DNA of 64,000 nucleotides from Pseudomonas cremoris (GTDB lineage Bacteria > Pseudomonadota > Gammaproteobacteria > Pseudomonadales > Pseudomonadaceae). The stretch spans positions 62,001-126,000 of the forward strand of contig NZ_JAAXCY010000008.1 of the NCBI RefSeq assembly GCF_014230465.1, given 5' to 3'. Positions 35,604 to 44,214 of the stretch are shown piece by piece. The first letter of the stretch is position 1; each line of letters begins with the position of its first letter. Made by a program: the position numbers and the translations under genes. The notes under the pieces were generated by a model. It made no database searches and was not told the origin of the DNA. It saw nothing but the letters and a program-made list of their open reading frames with translations.

Positions 35604-35774
35604 ATGACCGACACCCCAGATACTGCCGTACTCGACGCTGCGTTACAGATGGTCGACGTCTGGAACCGCCTCAGCGCGGACAAACAAGCCCTGTTGCTCA
35701 AGCGCTTCGGTACACAGGAAAACGCCCTGGCCGCCCTGGTTACCACCCAATTGCTGGCCCCCGCGCAAGCCTGA
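35604..35774 (+). CDS. Small hypothetical protein, 56 aa
   Basis: An open frame from the ATG at 35604 to TGA at 35774 encodes a compact, helical-looking peptide (MVDVWNRLSADKQALLLKRF then ENALAALVTTQLLAP). Codon use is Pseudomonas-like, with strong third-position G/C. The ribosome site is poor (CCCCCCGCC precedes the ATG), which lowers confidence. It lies between a hairpin and the MFS gene. Confidence 0.5.
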   Translation: MTDTPDTAVLDAALQMVDVWNRLSADKQALLLKRFGTQENALAALVTTQLLAPAQA

Positions 35775-35878
35775 TGCGTTTTTGATCGACAGTTTTTAAG
35801 TTTTAGCCGCCCGGCCCGGCCAAAGCGCCGGTATCATTAGCAGCCTATCTTTACCTGCTGCGACAGTGGACCTCTCCC

Positions 35879-37075
35879 ATGCCAGATACCCAGCGCCCCC
35901 TAGCGGTCACGCTGCAAGTCGTTTCCATCGTGCTGTTTACCTTTATCGGCTACCTGAATATCGGCATTCCCCTGGCCGTGTTGCCGGGTTATGTCCACAG
36001 CCAACTGGGCTATGGCGCCGTGATTGCCGGGCTGGTGATCAGCGTGCAATACCTGGCCACCCTGCTCAGCCGTCCGTATGCCGGCAAGATCATCGATAAT
36101 CTGGGCAGCAAGCGCGCAGTGCTGATCGGCCTCGCGGGCTGTGGCCTGAGCGGCGTGTTCATGCTGTTGGCGGCGTGGTTTTCCAGCCTGCCGGCGGTGA
36201 GCCTGGGCAGCCTGCTGGTCGGGCGCCTGGTACTGGGCAGCGCAGAAAGCCTGGTGGGGTCTGGCGCCATCGGCTGGGGCATTGGCCGCGTGGGTGCGGA
36301 AAACACCGCCAAGGTGATTTCCTGGAACGGCATCGCCAGTTATGGCGCCCTGGCCGTCGGCGCGCCGTTGGGTGTGCTGCTGGTGCGCAACTTCGGGCTG
36401 TGGAGCATGGGTGTCAGCATCATCTTGCTGGCGATCGTTGGCCTGCTGTTGGCCTGGAACAAAGTCGCCGCTCCGATTGTTGCCGGCGTGCGCCTGCCGT
36501 TCATGAACGTGCTGGGCCGGGTATTGCCCCACGGTTGCGCATTGGCGCTGGGCTCGATCGGCTTTGGCACCATCGCCACCTTCATCACCTTGTATTACAC
36601 CACCCAGCATTGGGAAAACGCGGTATGGGCCCTGAGCCTGTTCGGCGCCAGTTTTATCGGCGCGCGCTTGCTGTTCGGCAACCTGATCAACCGTATTGGC
36701 GGCTTCCGGGTCGCCATTGCCTGTTTGTCGGTTGAGGTGCTTGGCCTGCTGCTGTTGTGGCTGGCGCCGGATGCCAACTTGGCCCTGGCCGGTGCGGCGC
36801 TGAGTGGGTTTGGTTTTTCCCTGGTGTTCCCGGCGCTGGGCGTGGAGGCGGTCAACCTGGTGCCTGCATCCAGCCGAGGCGCGGCAGTGGGGGCTTATTC
36901 GCTGTTCATCGATTTGTCGCTGGGGATCACCGGGCCGCTGGCCGGAGCCGTCGCGTCAGGCTTCGGCTTTGCGTCGATCTTCCTGTTCGCGGCCCTCAGC
37001 GCCCTGGGTGGGCTGTTGCTGAGCGTATACCTGTATCGCCAGGCGCCTAAAGCTCGCGAGGCACGCGGCGACTAG
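35879..37075 (+). CDS. MFS transporter, YhhS/YfcJ type
   Basis: The 398-residue inner-membrane carrier has twelve hydrophobic segments and the MFS loop motif between segments 2 and 3 ([18 protein letters not shown]). The [23 protein letters not shown] segment and the C-terminal half resemble YhhS/YfcJ sugar-efflux-type carriers. The substrate is unknown. It ends with a 4-nt convergent overlap with arfB. Confidence 0.87.
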   Translation: MPDTQRPLAVTLQVVSIVLFTFIGYLNIGIPLAVLPGYVHSQLGYGAVIAGLVISVQYLATLLSRPYAGKIIDNLGSKRAVLIGLAGCGLSGVFMLLAAWFSSLPAVSLGSLLVGRLVLGSAESLVGSGAIGWGIGRVGAENTAKVISWNGIASYGALAVGAPLGVLLVRNFGLWSMGVSIILLAIVGLLLAWNKVAAPIVAGVRLPFMNVLGRVLPHGCALALGSIGFGTIATFITLYYTTQHWENAVWALSLFGASFIGARLLFGNLINRIGGFRVAIACLSVEVLGLLLLWLAPDANLALAGAALSGFGFSLVFPALGVEAVNLVPASSRGAAVGAYSLFIDLSLGITGPLAGAVASGFGFASIFLFAALSALGGLLLSVYLYRQAPKAREARGD

Positions 37076-37485
37076 AAGTCTACCTTGCCGCGCCCGGCCT
37101 TGATGGTACCGCGCTTGGTCTTGGATTCGAGCCGGCGCTTTTTCGAGCCCAGGGTTGGCTTGGTCGGCCGACGCTTTTTCTCCACTTTGGTGGCACTGAT
37201 GATCAACTCCACCAAGCGCTCCAACGCATCCGCGCGATTTTGCTCCTGGGTCCGGTATTGCTGGGCCTTGAGCACCAACACACCGTCACTGGTGATGCGG
37301 CTGTCCCGCAGCGCCAGCAGCCGCTCCTTGTAGAACTCCGGCAGCGACGAGGCCGGTATATCAAAACGCAAGTGCACCGCACTCGACACCTTGTTGACGT
37401 TCTGCCCGCCCGCGCCTTGGGCGCGAATGGCGGTCAGCTCGATCTCGGCATCGGGTAGGTGCACATTGTTGGAAATCACCAGCAT
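37072..37485 (-). CDS. arfB: Alternative ribosome-rescue factor ArfB (YaeJ)
   Basis: The 137-residue protein is a peptidyl-tRNA hydrolase that frees ribosomes stalled on mRNAs without a stop codon. The catalytic GGQ (26-28, in [13 protein letters not shown]) and the basic C-terminal tail ([24 protein letters not shown]) that enters the mRNA channel are both present. Residue numbering equals E. coli ArfB when started at the ATG 37485. The downstream end converges on the MFS gene. Confidence 0.93.
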   Translation of the reverse strand: MLVISNNVHLPDAEIELTAIRAQGAGGQNVNKVSSAVHLRFDIPASSLPEFYKERLLALRDSRITSDGVLVLKAQQYRTQEQNRADALERLVELIISATKVEKKRRPTKPTLGSKKRRLESKTKRGTIKAGRGKVDF

Positions 37486-37497
37486 CAATCAAAAACC

Positions 37498-38181
37498 TTA
37501 GGCAACGGACAAGCCCAACTCGGACAGCAACATCGACGCCTGGGCTTTGGAAATCACGGCGCCTTTGAACAGTTTGGCATCATTGAGGCGAAACCCGCTC
37601 AAATCTGCGCCACGCAAGTCGGCACCGGCGAAATTAGCGCCGTTGATACGGGCGTGGGCCAGGCTGCAGTCGATCAGCTCAGCCTTGCGAAAGTCAGCGT
37701 CCGACAAGTCGCTGTCGGAGAAGTCCAGGTTGTTCAGCACAGTCCGGGCAAACGACAACCCGGACAGGAAGGCACTGTTCAGTCGGGTTTCGCTGAAACT
37801 CAGCCCCAGGGATGCGCAATGTGTGAAGTTGGCGCCGGTCAGCTTGCAGTGCTCAAAACTCGCTTGGGGCAGTTTGCTGCGCTGCCAACGCGTGTTGTTC
37901 AGGTCGCAGCTGTGGAATTGCGCTTCCAGCAGGTTGGCCGCTTCGAAAATGGCGTGGCTGGCGCGGCAGCTTTTCCACTGGGTGCCCTCCAGGCGCGAGC
38001 CGAGGAAGGACGTCTGGACCAGGATGCAGCGTTCGAAGACCCAGTGCTCAAGCACCATCCGCGACAGATCGGCACCACTCAGGTCGACGCCAATCAGGCG
38101 CAAGGGGCCGCTGTGCCGGTCGATCAAGTCTTCCAGCTCGTCGCGTCGCAAGGTGCCGCCGTCGATATCGGTATGCTGCAT
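37498..38181 (-). CDS. Pentapeptide repeat protein
   Basis: The 227-residue protein is built mostly from A(D/N)LXX five-residue repeats (about 30-205; for example LSGADLSRMVLEH, FSDSDLSDADFRKAEL, FAGADLRGADLSG), which fold as a right-handed square helix. Such proteins include the gyrase-protecting Qnr/MfpA group, but nothing here proves gyrase binding. The repeats are irregular in the middle, with many Cys and Ser. A short C-terminal helix (KAQASMLLSELGLSVA) closes the coil. It lies 12 nt upstream of arfB on the same strand. Confidence 0.85.
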   Translation of the reverse strand: MQHTDIDGGTLRRDELEDLIDRHSGPLRLIGVDLSGADLSRMVLEHWVFERCILVQTSFLGSRLEGTQWKSCRASHAIFEAANLLEAQFHSCDLNNTRWQRSKLPQASFEHCKLTGANFTHCASLGLSFSETRLNSAFLSGLSFARTVLNNLDFSDSDLSDADFRKAELIDCSLAHARINGANFAGADLRGADLSGFRLNDAKLFKGAVISKAQASMLLSELGLSVA

Positions 38182-38241
38182 GGGGCCTCCGAGCCAGGAA
38201 CAAATGTAAACGAGGCGCGAGTCTAACCTGCCCGCGCCAAC

Positions 38242-38268
38242 AAAAAACCCGGCAAAGCGCCGGGTTGT
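38242..38268 (-). terminator. Terminator of aroP
   Basis: Minus-strand stem CCCGGCG / CGCCGGG-type hairpin (AACCCGGC...GCCGGGTT) followed by six U residues, 20 nt past the aroP stop. Confidence 0.87.
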
Positions 38269-38286
38269 TTGTTTACGGGAAAGCTC

Positions 38287-39708
38287 CTACTCCAGAACCG
38301 TCGCCGTTGTGCTCAGTGCTGCTTTGGCCTTGCGCTTGTTCTTGATGCCATAACATACCGCCATGAACGCCACCCATACCGGGATCGCGTACACCGACAC
38401 CTGAATGCCAGGAATCATCAGCATGATCACCAGGATAAACGCCACGAACGCCAGGCAGACATAGTTGCCGTACGGGTACCACAGCGCCTTGAACAACGGC
38501 ACCTGGCCGGTGCGGTTCATGTGCTGGCGGAACTTGAAGTGGGAAAAGCTGATCATCGCCCAGTTGATCACCAGCGTGGCCACTACCAGCGACATCAGCA
38601 GTTCCAGCGCGTGTTGCGGGATCAGGTAGTTCATCAGCACAGCCACCAAGGTGATTGCCGCCGAGGCGAGGATAGAGCGTACCGGCACGCCACGCTTGTC
38701 GATCTTGGCCAGCGCTTTAGGCGCATCGCCCTGCTCGGCCATGCCCAGCAACATGCGGCTGTTACAGTAGGTGCCGCTGTTGTACACCGACAGCGCCGCG
38801 GTCAATACCACGAAGTTGAGGATGTGCGCCGCGGTATTGCTGCCCAGCATGGAGAACACTTGCACGAACGGGCTGCCGCTGTAGGCATCGCCGGAAGCGT
38901 TGAGGGTTTCCAGCAGGCTATCCCAGGGCGTCAGCGACAGCAGCACCACCAGGGCGCCGATGTAGAAGATCAGGATGCGGTAGATCACCTGGTTGATCGC
39001 TTTCGGAATCACGGTGCGCGGTTGGTCAGCCTCTGCGGCAGTAAAACCGAGCATCTCCAGGCCGCCGAAGGAAAACATGATGATCGCCATGGCCATCACC
39101 AATCCGCCCACGCCGTGGGGGAAGAAGCCGCCGTGCTCCCACAGGTTGCTCACCGACGCTTGCGGGCCGCCGCTGCCGCTGACCAGCAGGTAGCTGCCCA
39201 GCGCGATCATGCCGACGATGGCCACGACTTTGATAATGGCGAACCAGAACTCGGCCTCACCGAACACTTTGACGTTGGCCAGGTTGATCAGGTTGATCAG
39301 CACGAAGAATGCGGCTGCCGAGACCCAGGTCGGGATCTCCGGCCACCAGTAGTGCACGTACTTACCAACGGCCGTCAGCTCCGACATGCCCACCAGGATG
39401 TACAAGATCCAGCAGTTCCAGCCCGACAGGAAGCCAGCGAAACCGCCCCAGTACTTGTGGGCAAAGTGGCTGAAGGAGCCGGCCACCGGCTCCTCGACGA
39501 TCATTTCGCCGAGTTGGCGCATGATCATGAAGGCGATAAAGCCACAGATGGCATAACCCAGGATCATCGACGGGCCAGCGGACTTGAGCACCCCGGCCGA
39601 GCCCAGGAACAGGCCGGTACCGATGGCGCCACCGAGGGCGATCAACTGGATATGACGATTTTTCAGGCCGCGTTTCAGCTCGCCTGAAGAGGAATGGGGT
39701 CCACTCAT
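38287..39708 (-). CDS. aroP: Aromatic amino acid permease (AroP-like)
   Basis: The 473-residue APC-superfamily permease has twelve hydrophobic segments. It follows E. coli AroP closely from memory: LKRGLKNRHIQLIALGGAIGTGLFLGSA, MRQLGEMIVEEPVAGSFSHFAHKYWG, MFSFGGLEMLGFTAAEADQP and YNSGTYCNSRML. The likely substrates are phenylalanine, tyrosine and tryptophan, though related carriers (PheP, GabP, ProY) share the scaffold. The ATG at 39708 is used. A long structured leader with a small aromatic-containing peptide lies upstream. Confidence 0.87.
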   Translation of the reverse strand: MSGPHSSSGELKRGLKNRHIQLIALGGAIGTGLFLGSAGVLKSAGPSMILGYAICGFIAFMIMRQLGEMIVEEPVAGSFSHFAHKYWGGFAGFLSGWNCWILYILVGMSELTAVGKYVHYWWPEIPTWVSAAAFFVLINLINLANVKVFGEAEFWFAIIKVVAIVGMIALGSYLLVSGSGGPQASVSNLWEHGGFFPHGVGGLVMAMAIIMFSFGGLEMLGFTAAEADQPRTVIPKAINQVIYRILIFYIGALVVLLSLTPWDSLLETLNASGDAYSGSPFVQVFSMLGSNTAAHILNFVVLTAALSVYNSGTYCNSRMLLGMAEQGDAPKALAKIDKRGVPVRSILASAAITLVAVLMNYLIPQHALELLMSLVVATLVINWAMISFSHFKFRQHMNRTGQVPLFKALWYPYGNYVCLAFVAFILVIMLMIPGIQVSVYAIPVWVAFMAVCYGIKNKRKAKAALSTTATVLE

Positions 39709-39751
39709 GAAAAGGGTCTCACGCAAGGTTTGATGATGTTGAATGCACGTG

Positions 39752-39778
39752 GCTGCCGTGAGTCTCGACTCAAGCAGC
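39752..39778 (-). promoter_or_regulatory. Leader hairpin over leader-peptide stop codon
   Basis: On the minus strand GCTGC-TTGAGTC-GA-GACTCACG-GCAGC folds as a long stem. It contains the TGA of the leader peptide (39770-39772). No U tract follows. Confidence 0.6.
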
Positions 39779-39832
39779 GCCGCTCAAACCCCAGCGCAGG
39801 CACCAGGAATACAGCGTTTTTCTAACGGTCAT
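39770..39832 (-). CDS. Putative leader peptide of aroP, 20 aa
   Basis: ATG at 39832 with AGGTGA 5 nt upstream; 20 codons then TGA. The peptide reads MTVRKTLYSWCLRWGLSGAA and contains Tyr8, Trp10 and Trp14, which is striking ahead of an aromatic amino acid permease. The stop codon lies inside a hairpin. Three further hairpins occur upstream (39871-39893, 39899-39918, 39931-39946). The layout suggests translation-coupled control, but no terminator follows, so the mechanism is open. Confidence 0.5.
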   Translation of the reverse strand: MTVRKTLYSWCLRWGLSGAA

Positions 39833-39870
39833 GCGTCACCTGTTTGTTTTTATCTGTGACGAAATCGAAC

Positions 39871-39946
39871 CCGCCAGGCTCGTGGCCAGGCGGAGTGATC
39901 AGGGAAGGTAAACCCTGAGGTCTTGGCCTTTTGCGTGGATACGCAA
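39871..39946 (-). ncRNA. Structured 5' leader of aroP (three hairpins)
   Basis: Minus-strand inverted repeats: CCGCC-A-GGC...GCC-A-GGCGG (39871-39893), TCAGGG/CCCTGA (39899-39918) and TTGCGT/ACGCAA (39931-39946). They lie in tandem ahead of the leader peptide. Not matched to a known riboswitch class by eye. Confidence 0.4.
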
Positions 39947-40023
39947 GGAGGGTCACAGTAAAACGCGGCGCATTGTACACGCTAGAAAGCTTCAGGCCGA
40001 GTCCTGTCGTCGCGGGTGAAAAC

Positions 40024-40041
40024 TGTCAGGTAATCCTTACA
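40024..40041 (-). promoter_or_regulatory. Candidate PhhR/TyrR box
   Basis: TGTCAG-N6-CTTACA matches the TyrR-type TGTAAA-N6-TTTACA in 9 of 12 positions. It is about 315 bp before aroP, which fits only if the transcript has the long leader. Confidence 0.35.
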
Positions 40042-40129
40042 GCATCACGCCCCTCAATAAACACACGACCAACTCGTAAAATATTCGTTACACGGCGGAA
40101 CACAGACGTTACAGACACTGGAGATCACC

Positions 40130-40218
40130 TGTGGGAGCGGGCTTGCTCGCGAAAGCGGTGGGTCAGTCACAGATATTTCGACTGACACACCGTATTCGCG
40201 AGCAAGCCCGCTCCCACA
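40130..40218. repeat. REPIN 8
   Basis: Standard REP doublet, 89 bp, in the aroP-rluB gap. Confidence 0.95.
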
Positions 40219-40240
40219 GTTTTTGACCGTATTCCAATGC

Positions 40241-40275
40241 AAAAAAAAACGCCAACCCGAGGGTTGGCGTTTTTT
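40241..40275. terminator. Bidirectional terminator after rluB
   Basis: A9, a perfect 10-bp stem ACGCCAACCC / GGGTTGGCGT with a 2-base apex, then T5. Confidence 0.92.
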
Positions 40276-40292
40276 ATGCCGCGATCAAATTA

Positions 40293-41504
40293 TCACTGCG
40301 GCTTCTTGCGACCAAAACCAGGACGCTGACCGGAACCGGCCGGCGCGCCGCGGCGCTTGCCCGACGGCTCGTCTGCGACCAGTTTCGGGCCAGGGCGCTT
40401 GTTTGCCGCGGGCTTGGCTGGACGCTTGGTGCTGGCGTTATCGGCTGGGCGATCCGCCTCACCACGATTGCTGCGACCACCCGCCGGAGCCGGACGTGGC
40501 GCACGTGGAGCACGCTCGCCTTCCTGACGCGATGGCGCAGTTGGACGACGCTCACCTTCGATCTGCGGCTCACGGGAGATGCGACCGCCGGTTGCCGGTG
40601 CATTCAGCGCCGGGCGCAGAGTGCGGGCAACACGCTCGGTACGCGCCACAGGGCGCGACGATTTGCGCTGCATACGCTCAAGCTTGTCTTTGCTCTTGGC
40701 GTTCATCTGCGGCATGGCGACCGGCGTCAGGCCGACTTCGGCGCTGAGGATGTCGACTTCGTACTGGCTCATTTCGCGCCAGCGGCCCATCGGCAGGTCG
40801 GAGTTCAGGAACACCGGGCCGAAACGCACGCGCTTCAGGCGGCTGACCACCAGGCCCTGGGACTCCCACAGGCGACGTACTTCACGGTTACGGCCTTCCA
40901 TCACCACGCAGTGGTACCAGTGGTTGAAACCTTCGCCACCGGGTGCTTGCTTGATGTCGGTGAACTTGGCCGGGCCGTCTTCCAGCACTACGCCCGCCTT
41001 GAGGCGCTCGATCATCTCGTCATCGACTTCGCCTCGAACACGCACGGCGTATTCGCGGTCCATCTCGTAGGACGGGTGCATCAAGCGGTTGGCCAGTTCA
41101 CCGTCGGTGGTGAACATCAGCAAGCCGGTGGTGTTGATGTCCAGGCGGCCGATGTTGATCCAGCGGCCTTCTTTAGGCTTGGGCATCTTGTCGAACACGG
41201 TCGGACGGCCTTCTGGGTCGTCACGGGTGCAGATCTCGCCGTCAGGCTTGTTGTACATGATCACGCGGCGCACCGATTCGGCGGCCTCTTCACGCTTGAT
41301 GACCTTGCCATCAATGGTGATTGCATCGTGCAGGTCGACGCGCTGGCCGAGGGTAGCCTCGACGCCGTTGACCTTGATGCGCTTCTGGGTGATCCAGGCT
41401 TCGACGTCGCGGCGCGAGCCCACGCCGATACGCGCCAGCACCTTTTGCAGCTTTTCGCCTGCTGGGCCGATTTCCTGGCTGTCGTTCTGGTCTTTGTCGT
41501 TCAT
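40293..41504 (-). CDS. rluB: 23S rRNA pseudouridine synthase RluB
   Basis: The 403-residue enzyme makes pseudouridine 2605 in 23S rRNA (E. coli numbering). It has an S4 RNA-binding domain (about 17-65, EKLQKVLARIGVGSRRDVEAWI), the catalytic GRLDINTTGLLMFT with Asp122, and the late EGRNREVRRLWESQGLVVSRLKRVRFG motif. After about residue 270 comes a 130-residue basic tail rich in Arg, Pro, Ala and Gly, probably unstructured and RNA-binding. GGAGGT lies 7 nt before the ATG at 41504. The upstream gap (41505-41689) holds a possible -10 (TATGAT, 41595-41600) and no gene. Confidence 0.94.
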   Translation of the reverse strand: MNDKDQNDSQEIGPAGEKLQKVLARIGVGSRRDVEAWITQKRIKVNGVEATLGQRVDLHDAITIDGKVIKREEAAESVRRVIMYNKPDGEICTRDDPEGRPTVFDKMPKPKEGRWINIGRLDINTTGLLMFTTDGELANRLMHPSYEMDREYAVRVRGEVDDEMIERLKAGVVLEDGPAKFTDIKQAPGGEGFNHWYHCVVMEGRNREVRRLWESQGLVVSRLKRVRFGPVFLNSDLPMGRWREMSQYEVDILSAEVGLTPVAMPQMNAKSKDKLERMQRKSSRPVARTERVARTLRPALNAPATGGRISREPQIEGERRPTAPSRQEGERAPRAPRPAPAGGRSNRGEADRPADNASTKRPAKPAANKRPGPKLVADEPSGKRRGAPAGSGQRPGFGRKKPQ

Positions 41505-41689
41505 CTTAAGCACCTCCCGGTGGGTCGATTCAGGCGTGGCCTGAAGAGTGTTGAAAGCGGGGCTTTGGCCGAATAGGTCGGCAAAGGGTCGCGAATCATA
41601 CGCGCATGGCGCGCGTTGCGCATCAGAGAGTAGTCGATAAAGGTCAAGTCACCTGCTTTGCGCCGACCGATGGCCCACAGCGGTCAACA

Positions 41690-41779
41690 TGTGGGAGCGG
41701 GCTTGCTCGCGAATGCGGTGTGTCAGTCACCACATAAGCCAACTGATAGGCCGCTTTCGCGAGCAAACCCGCTCCCACA
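41690..41779. repeat. REPIN 9
   Basis: REP doublet of 90 bp between scpB and rluB; the right arm has GAGCAAACCCG (one change from GAGCAAGCCCG). Confidence 0.94.
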
Positions 41780-41807
41780 GGGGTTCGTCAGTGTTTGCCG
41801 AACCGCG

Positions 41808-42740
41808 TCAGTCTTCGAACTGGCGGCGTTCGGCTTCGATGGCTTCGGCCAGGGCGCGGGCTTCGTCTTCTTCGTCGCTCAGGGGCGGCTGTTCCAACGC
41901 TGCGACAGCGGCCAGCAGTTTTTCGCGGGCTTCGGCCACGCCGAGGATGTCTTCCTCAGGTTCGGGCTCAGGTTCAGCCTCTGGCTCTGACTCAACGTTT
42001 TCCTCGGTTTGCAACCCAGCCGCACCGTCACGCAGCAAGTCATCAAAATCAGTCTTGATCCCTTGCTCCATGTCATCCAGTTCCAGCAGCAATGTGTGGA
42101 AGCTGGTCTCGTCCTTCGGCTCTTCCGGCTCGGCACTGGCATCGGCCAGTTCCTGCAAACCTGCCGGCACCGGCGCGTCGTCGAAGTCGAGCACCGGCTC
42201 GGCTTCCATCTCGCGCAGTTCGGCCAGCGGCGGCAGGTCGTCGAGGTTTTTCAGGTTGAAGTGATCGAGGAATACCTTGGTAGTGGCAAACATCGCCGGT
42301 TTGCCGGGCACGTCGCGGTAGCCGACGATGCGGATCCACTCGCGCTCAAGCAACGTCTTGACGATATGGCTGTTGACCGCCACCCCCCGCACATCCTCGA
42401 TCTCGCCCCGCGTGATCGGCTGGCGATAGGCGATCAGCGCCATGGTCTCCAGCATTGCCCGCGAATAACGCTGCGGGCGTTCTTCCCACAACCGGCCGAC
42501 CCACGGCGAAAACTTTTCCCGAATCTGCAGGCGATAACCCGACGCCACTTCGCGCAGTTCAAAGGCGCGACCGTCGCAAGACTTGCGCAGGATCTCCAGC
42601 GCCTTCTTGAACACTGGCGGTTCCGGGCGCTCGGCTTCTTCAAAGAGTTCGAACAGGCGCTCCAGGGATTGGGGTTTACCCGAGGCCAGAAGAAAGGCCT
42701 CCAGCAGCGGGGCCAGTTCGCGGGGTTCAGTCAAATTCAT
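41808..42740 (-). CDS. scpB: Segregation and condensation protein ScpB
   Basis: The 310-residue protein is the kleisin-associated winged-helix subunit of the SMC-ScpAB condensin complex. The two winged helices span about 1-170 (PLLEAFLLASGKPQSLERLFELFEE; RAMLETMALIAYRQPITRGEIEDVRGV; KPAMFATTKVFLDHFNLKNLDDLPPL). Family members are usually about 200 residues; here an acidic tail of about 125 residues (Glu/Asp/Pro-rich) follows. It starts 12 nt after scpA. Confidence 0.93.
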   Translation of the reverse strand: MNLTEPRELAPLLEAFLLASGKPQSLERLFELFEEAERPEPPVFKKALEILRKSCDGRAFELREVASGYRLQIREKFSPWVGRLWEERPQRYSRAMLETMALIAYRQPITRGEIEDVRGVAVNSHIVKTLLEREWIRIVGYRDVPGKPAMFATTKVFLDHFNLKNLDDLPPLAELREMEAEPVLDFDDAPVPAGLQELADASAEPEEPKDETSFHTLLLELDDMEQGIKTDFDDLLRDGAAGLQTEENVESEPEAEPEPEPEEDILGVAEAREKLLAAVAALEQPPLSDEEDEARALAEAIEAERRQFED

Positions 42741-42752
42741 CGATTCAGCTCT

Positions 42753-43571
42753 TTATTCGGCTCGCGCCCGCACGTGGATAGCCGCAAAAGGCTCATTCTG
42801 GACCAGCTCGACCAAGGACTCCTTGACCAGTTCGAGGACCGCCATAAAGGTCACCACCACCCCCAGACGCCCTTCTTCTTTGGTGAACAGCTCGACAAAC
42901 GGCACGAAACCACCGCCCTTGAGGCGTTCCAGCACATCGCTCATACGCTCGCGGGTCGACAGCGCCTCGCGGCTGACCTGATGGCTTTCAAACATGTCGC
43001 CACGGCGCAGCACTTCGGCCATGGACATCAGCAGTTCTTCCAGACTCACATCCGGCAACAACTTACGAGCGCGGGCCTCGGGTGCGTCGAGCTTGGGCAC
43101 CACCACATCACGACCGACGCGGCTCAGGCCGTCGATGCCTTCGGCCGCAGCCTTGAAGCGCTCATATTCTTGCAGGCGGCGGATCAGTTCGGCGCGCGGG
43201 TCGTCTTCTTCCGCCTCTACTGTTTCCGAGCGCGGCAGCAGCATGCGCGACTTGATTTCGGCGAGCATGGCAGCCATCACCAGATACTCGGCGGCCAGTT
43301 CCAGGCGCACCGACTGCATCAACTCGACATAGCCCATGTACTGACGGGTGATTTCCGCTACGGGAATATCGAGGATGTTGATGTTCTGCTTGCGGATCAG
43401 GTACAGCAGCAAGTCCAGCGGACCTTCGAAGGCTTCCAGGAAGACTTCCAGCGCGTCCGGCGGAATGTACAGGTCCAGCGGCATTTCCAGCACGGCCTGG
43501 CCGTAGACCATGGCAAACGGCAGTTCCTGCTGGGCGCCCGCCTGGCTGTCGACGGTTTCCACGGCCGACAT
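42753..43571 (-). CDS. scpA: Segregation and condensation protein ScpA
   Basis: The 272-residue kleisin links the SMC heads in chromosome condensation. Seen: LEAFEGPLDLLLYLIRKQNINILDIPVAEITRQYMGYVELM (N-terminal SMC-neck-binding part), LVMAAMLAEIKSRMLLP, and the C-terminal winged-helix region (RERMSDVLERLKGG, FTKEEGRLGVVVTFMAVLELVKE). The ATG abuts the TGA of yciO, so translation is probably coupled. Confidence 0.94.
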   Translation of the reverse strand: MSAVETVDSQAGAQQELPFAMVYGQAVLEMPLDLYIPPDALEVFLEAFEGPLDLLLYLIRKQNINILDIPVAEITRQYMGYVELMQSVRLELAAEYLVMAAMLAEIKSRMLLPRSETVEAEEDDPRAELIRRLQEYERFKAAAEGIDGLSRVGRDVVVPKLDAPEARARKLLPDVSLEELLMSMAEVLRRGDMFESHQVSREALSTRERMSDVLERLKGGGFVPFVELFTKEEGRLGVVVTFMAVLELVKESLVELVQNEPFAAIHVRARAE

Positions 43572-44201
43572 TCAGGCCTCGACCATGAACGGAGCCGGGT
43601 CGCCGCAACCCACACGGATCACCTCTGGCTCGCCGTCGGCCAGGTTGATCACGGTAGAAGCCTTGCCGCCGCCGAAGCCGCCGTCGATGATCAGGTCCAC
43701 CTGTTTTTCCAGGAGCTGGCGCATTTCGTACGGGTCTTCCAGGGGCTCGGTGTCGCCGGGCATGATCAACGACACGCTCATCAGCGGCTCACCCAGCTCT
43801 TCGAGCAGCGCCAGGGCGATGGGATGCTCCGGCACCCGCAGGCCGATGGTGCGTTTTTTCGGGTGCAACAACAGGCGCGGCACTTCGCGGGTGGCGTTGA
43901 GAATAAAGGTGTAGGGCCCTGGCGTATGGGCCTTGAGCAGGCGGAACGTGCCGGTGTCGACCTTGGCGAACAGCCCGAGCTGGGACAGGTCGCTGCAGAT
44001 CAGTGCGAAGTTGTGCTTGTCGTCCAACTGACGCAGGCGTCGTACACGCTCCACCGCGCTCTTGTCGCCGATCTGGCAACCAATGGCGTAGGACGAATCG
44101 GTTGGGTAGATCACCACGCCGCCGGCACGGATGATCTCCACGGCCTGTTTGATCAGGCGCGCCTGAGGGTTTTCCGGATGAATCTGGAAGAATTGACTCA
44201 C
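43572..44201 (-). CDS. yciO: YciO, YrdC/Sua5-fold protein
   Basis: The 209-residue protein has the YrdC/Sua5 double-stranded-RNA-binding-like fold: GGVVIYPTDSSYAIGC, RLRQLDDKHNFALICSDLS, TPGPYTFILNATREVPRLL and KRTIGLRVPEHPIALALLE. It matches E. coli YciO from its first residues (MSQFF-IHP-NPQ). The start is therefore the GTG at 44201, not an earlier frame start. YciO is a paralogue of the TsaC threonylcarbamoyl-AMP synthase with uncertain in vivo role. Confidence 0.9.
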   Translation of the reverse strand: MSQFFQIHPENPQARLIKQAVEIIRAGGVVIYPTDSSYAIGCQIGDKSAVERVRRLRQLDDKHNFALICSDLSQLGLFAKVDTGTFRLLKAHTPGPYTFILNATREVPRLLLHPKKRTIGLRVPEHPIALALLEELGEPLMSVSLIMPGDTEPLEDPYEMRQLLEKQVDLIIDGGFGGGKASTVINLADGEPEVIRVGCGDPAPFMVEA

Positions 44202-44214
44202 GTGTTCTACCTGT

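Noticed and set aside
37498..38181. Calling the pentapeptide protein a quinolone-resistance (Qnr) factor
   Set aside because: Repeats are irregular and the length and loops do not match Qnr specifically; only the repeat fold is supported.
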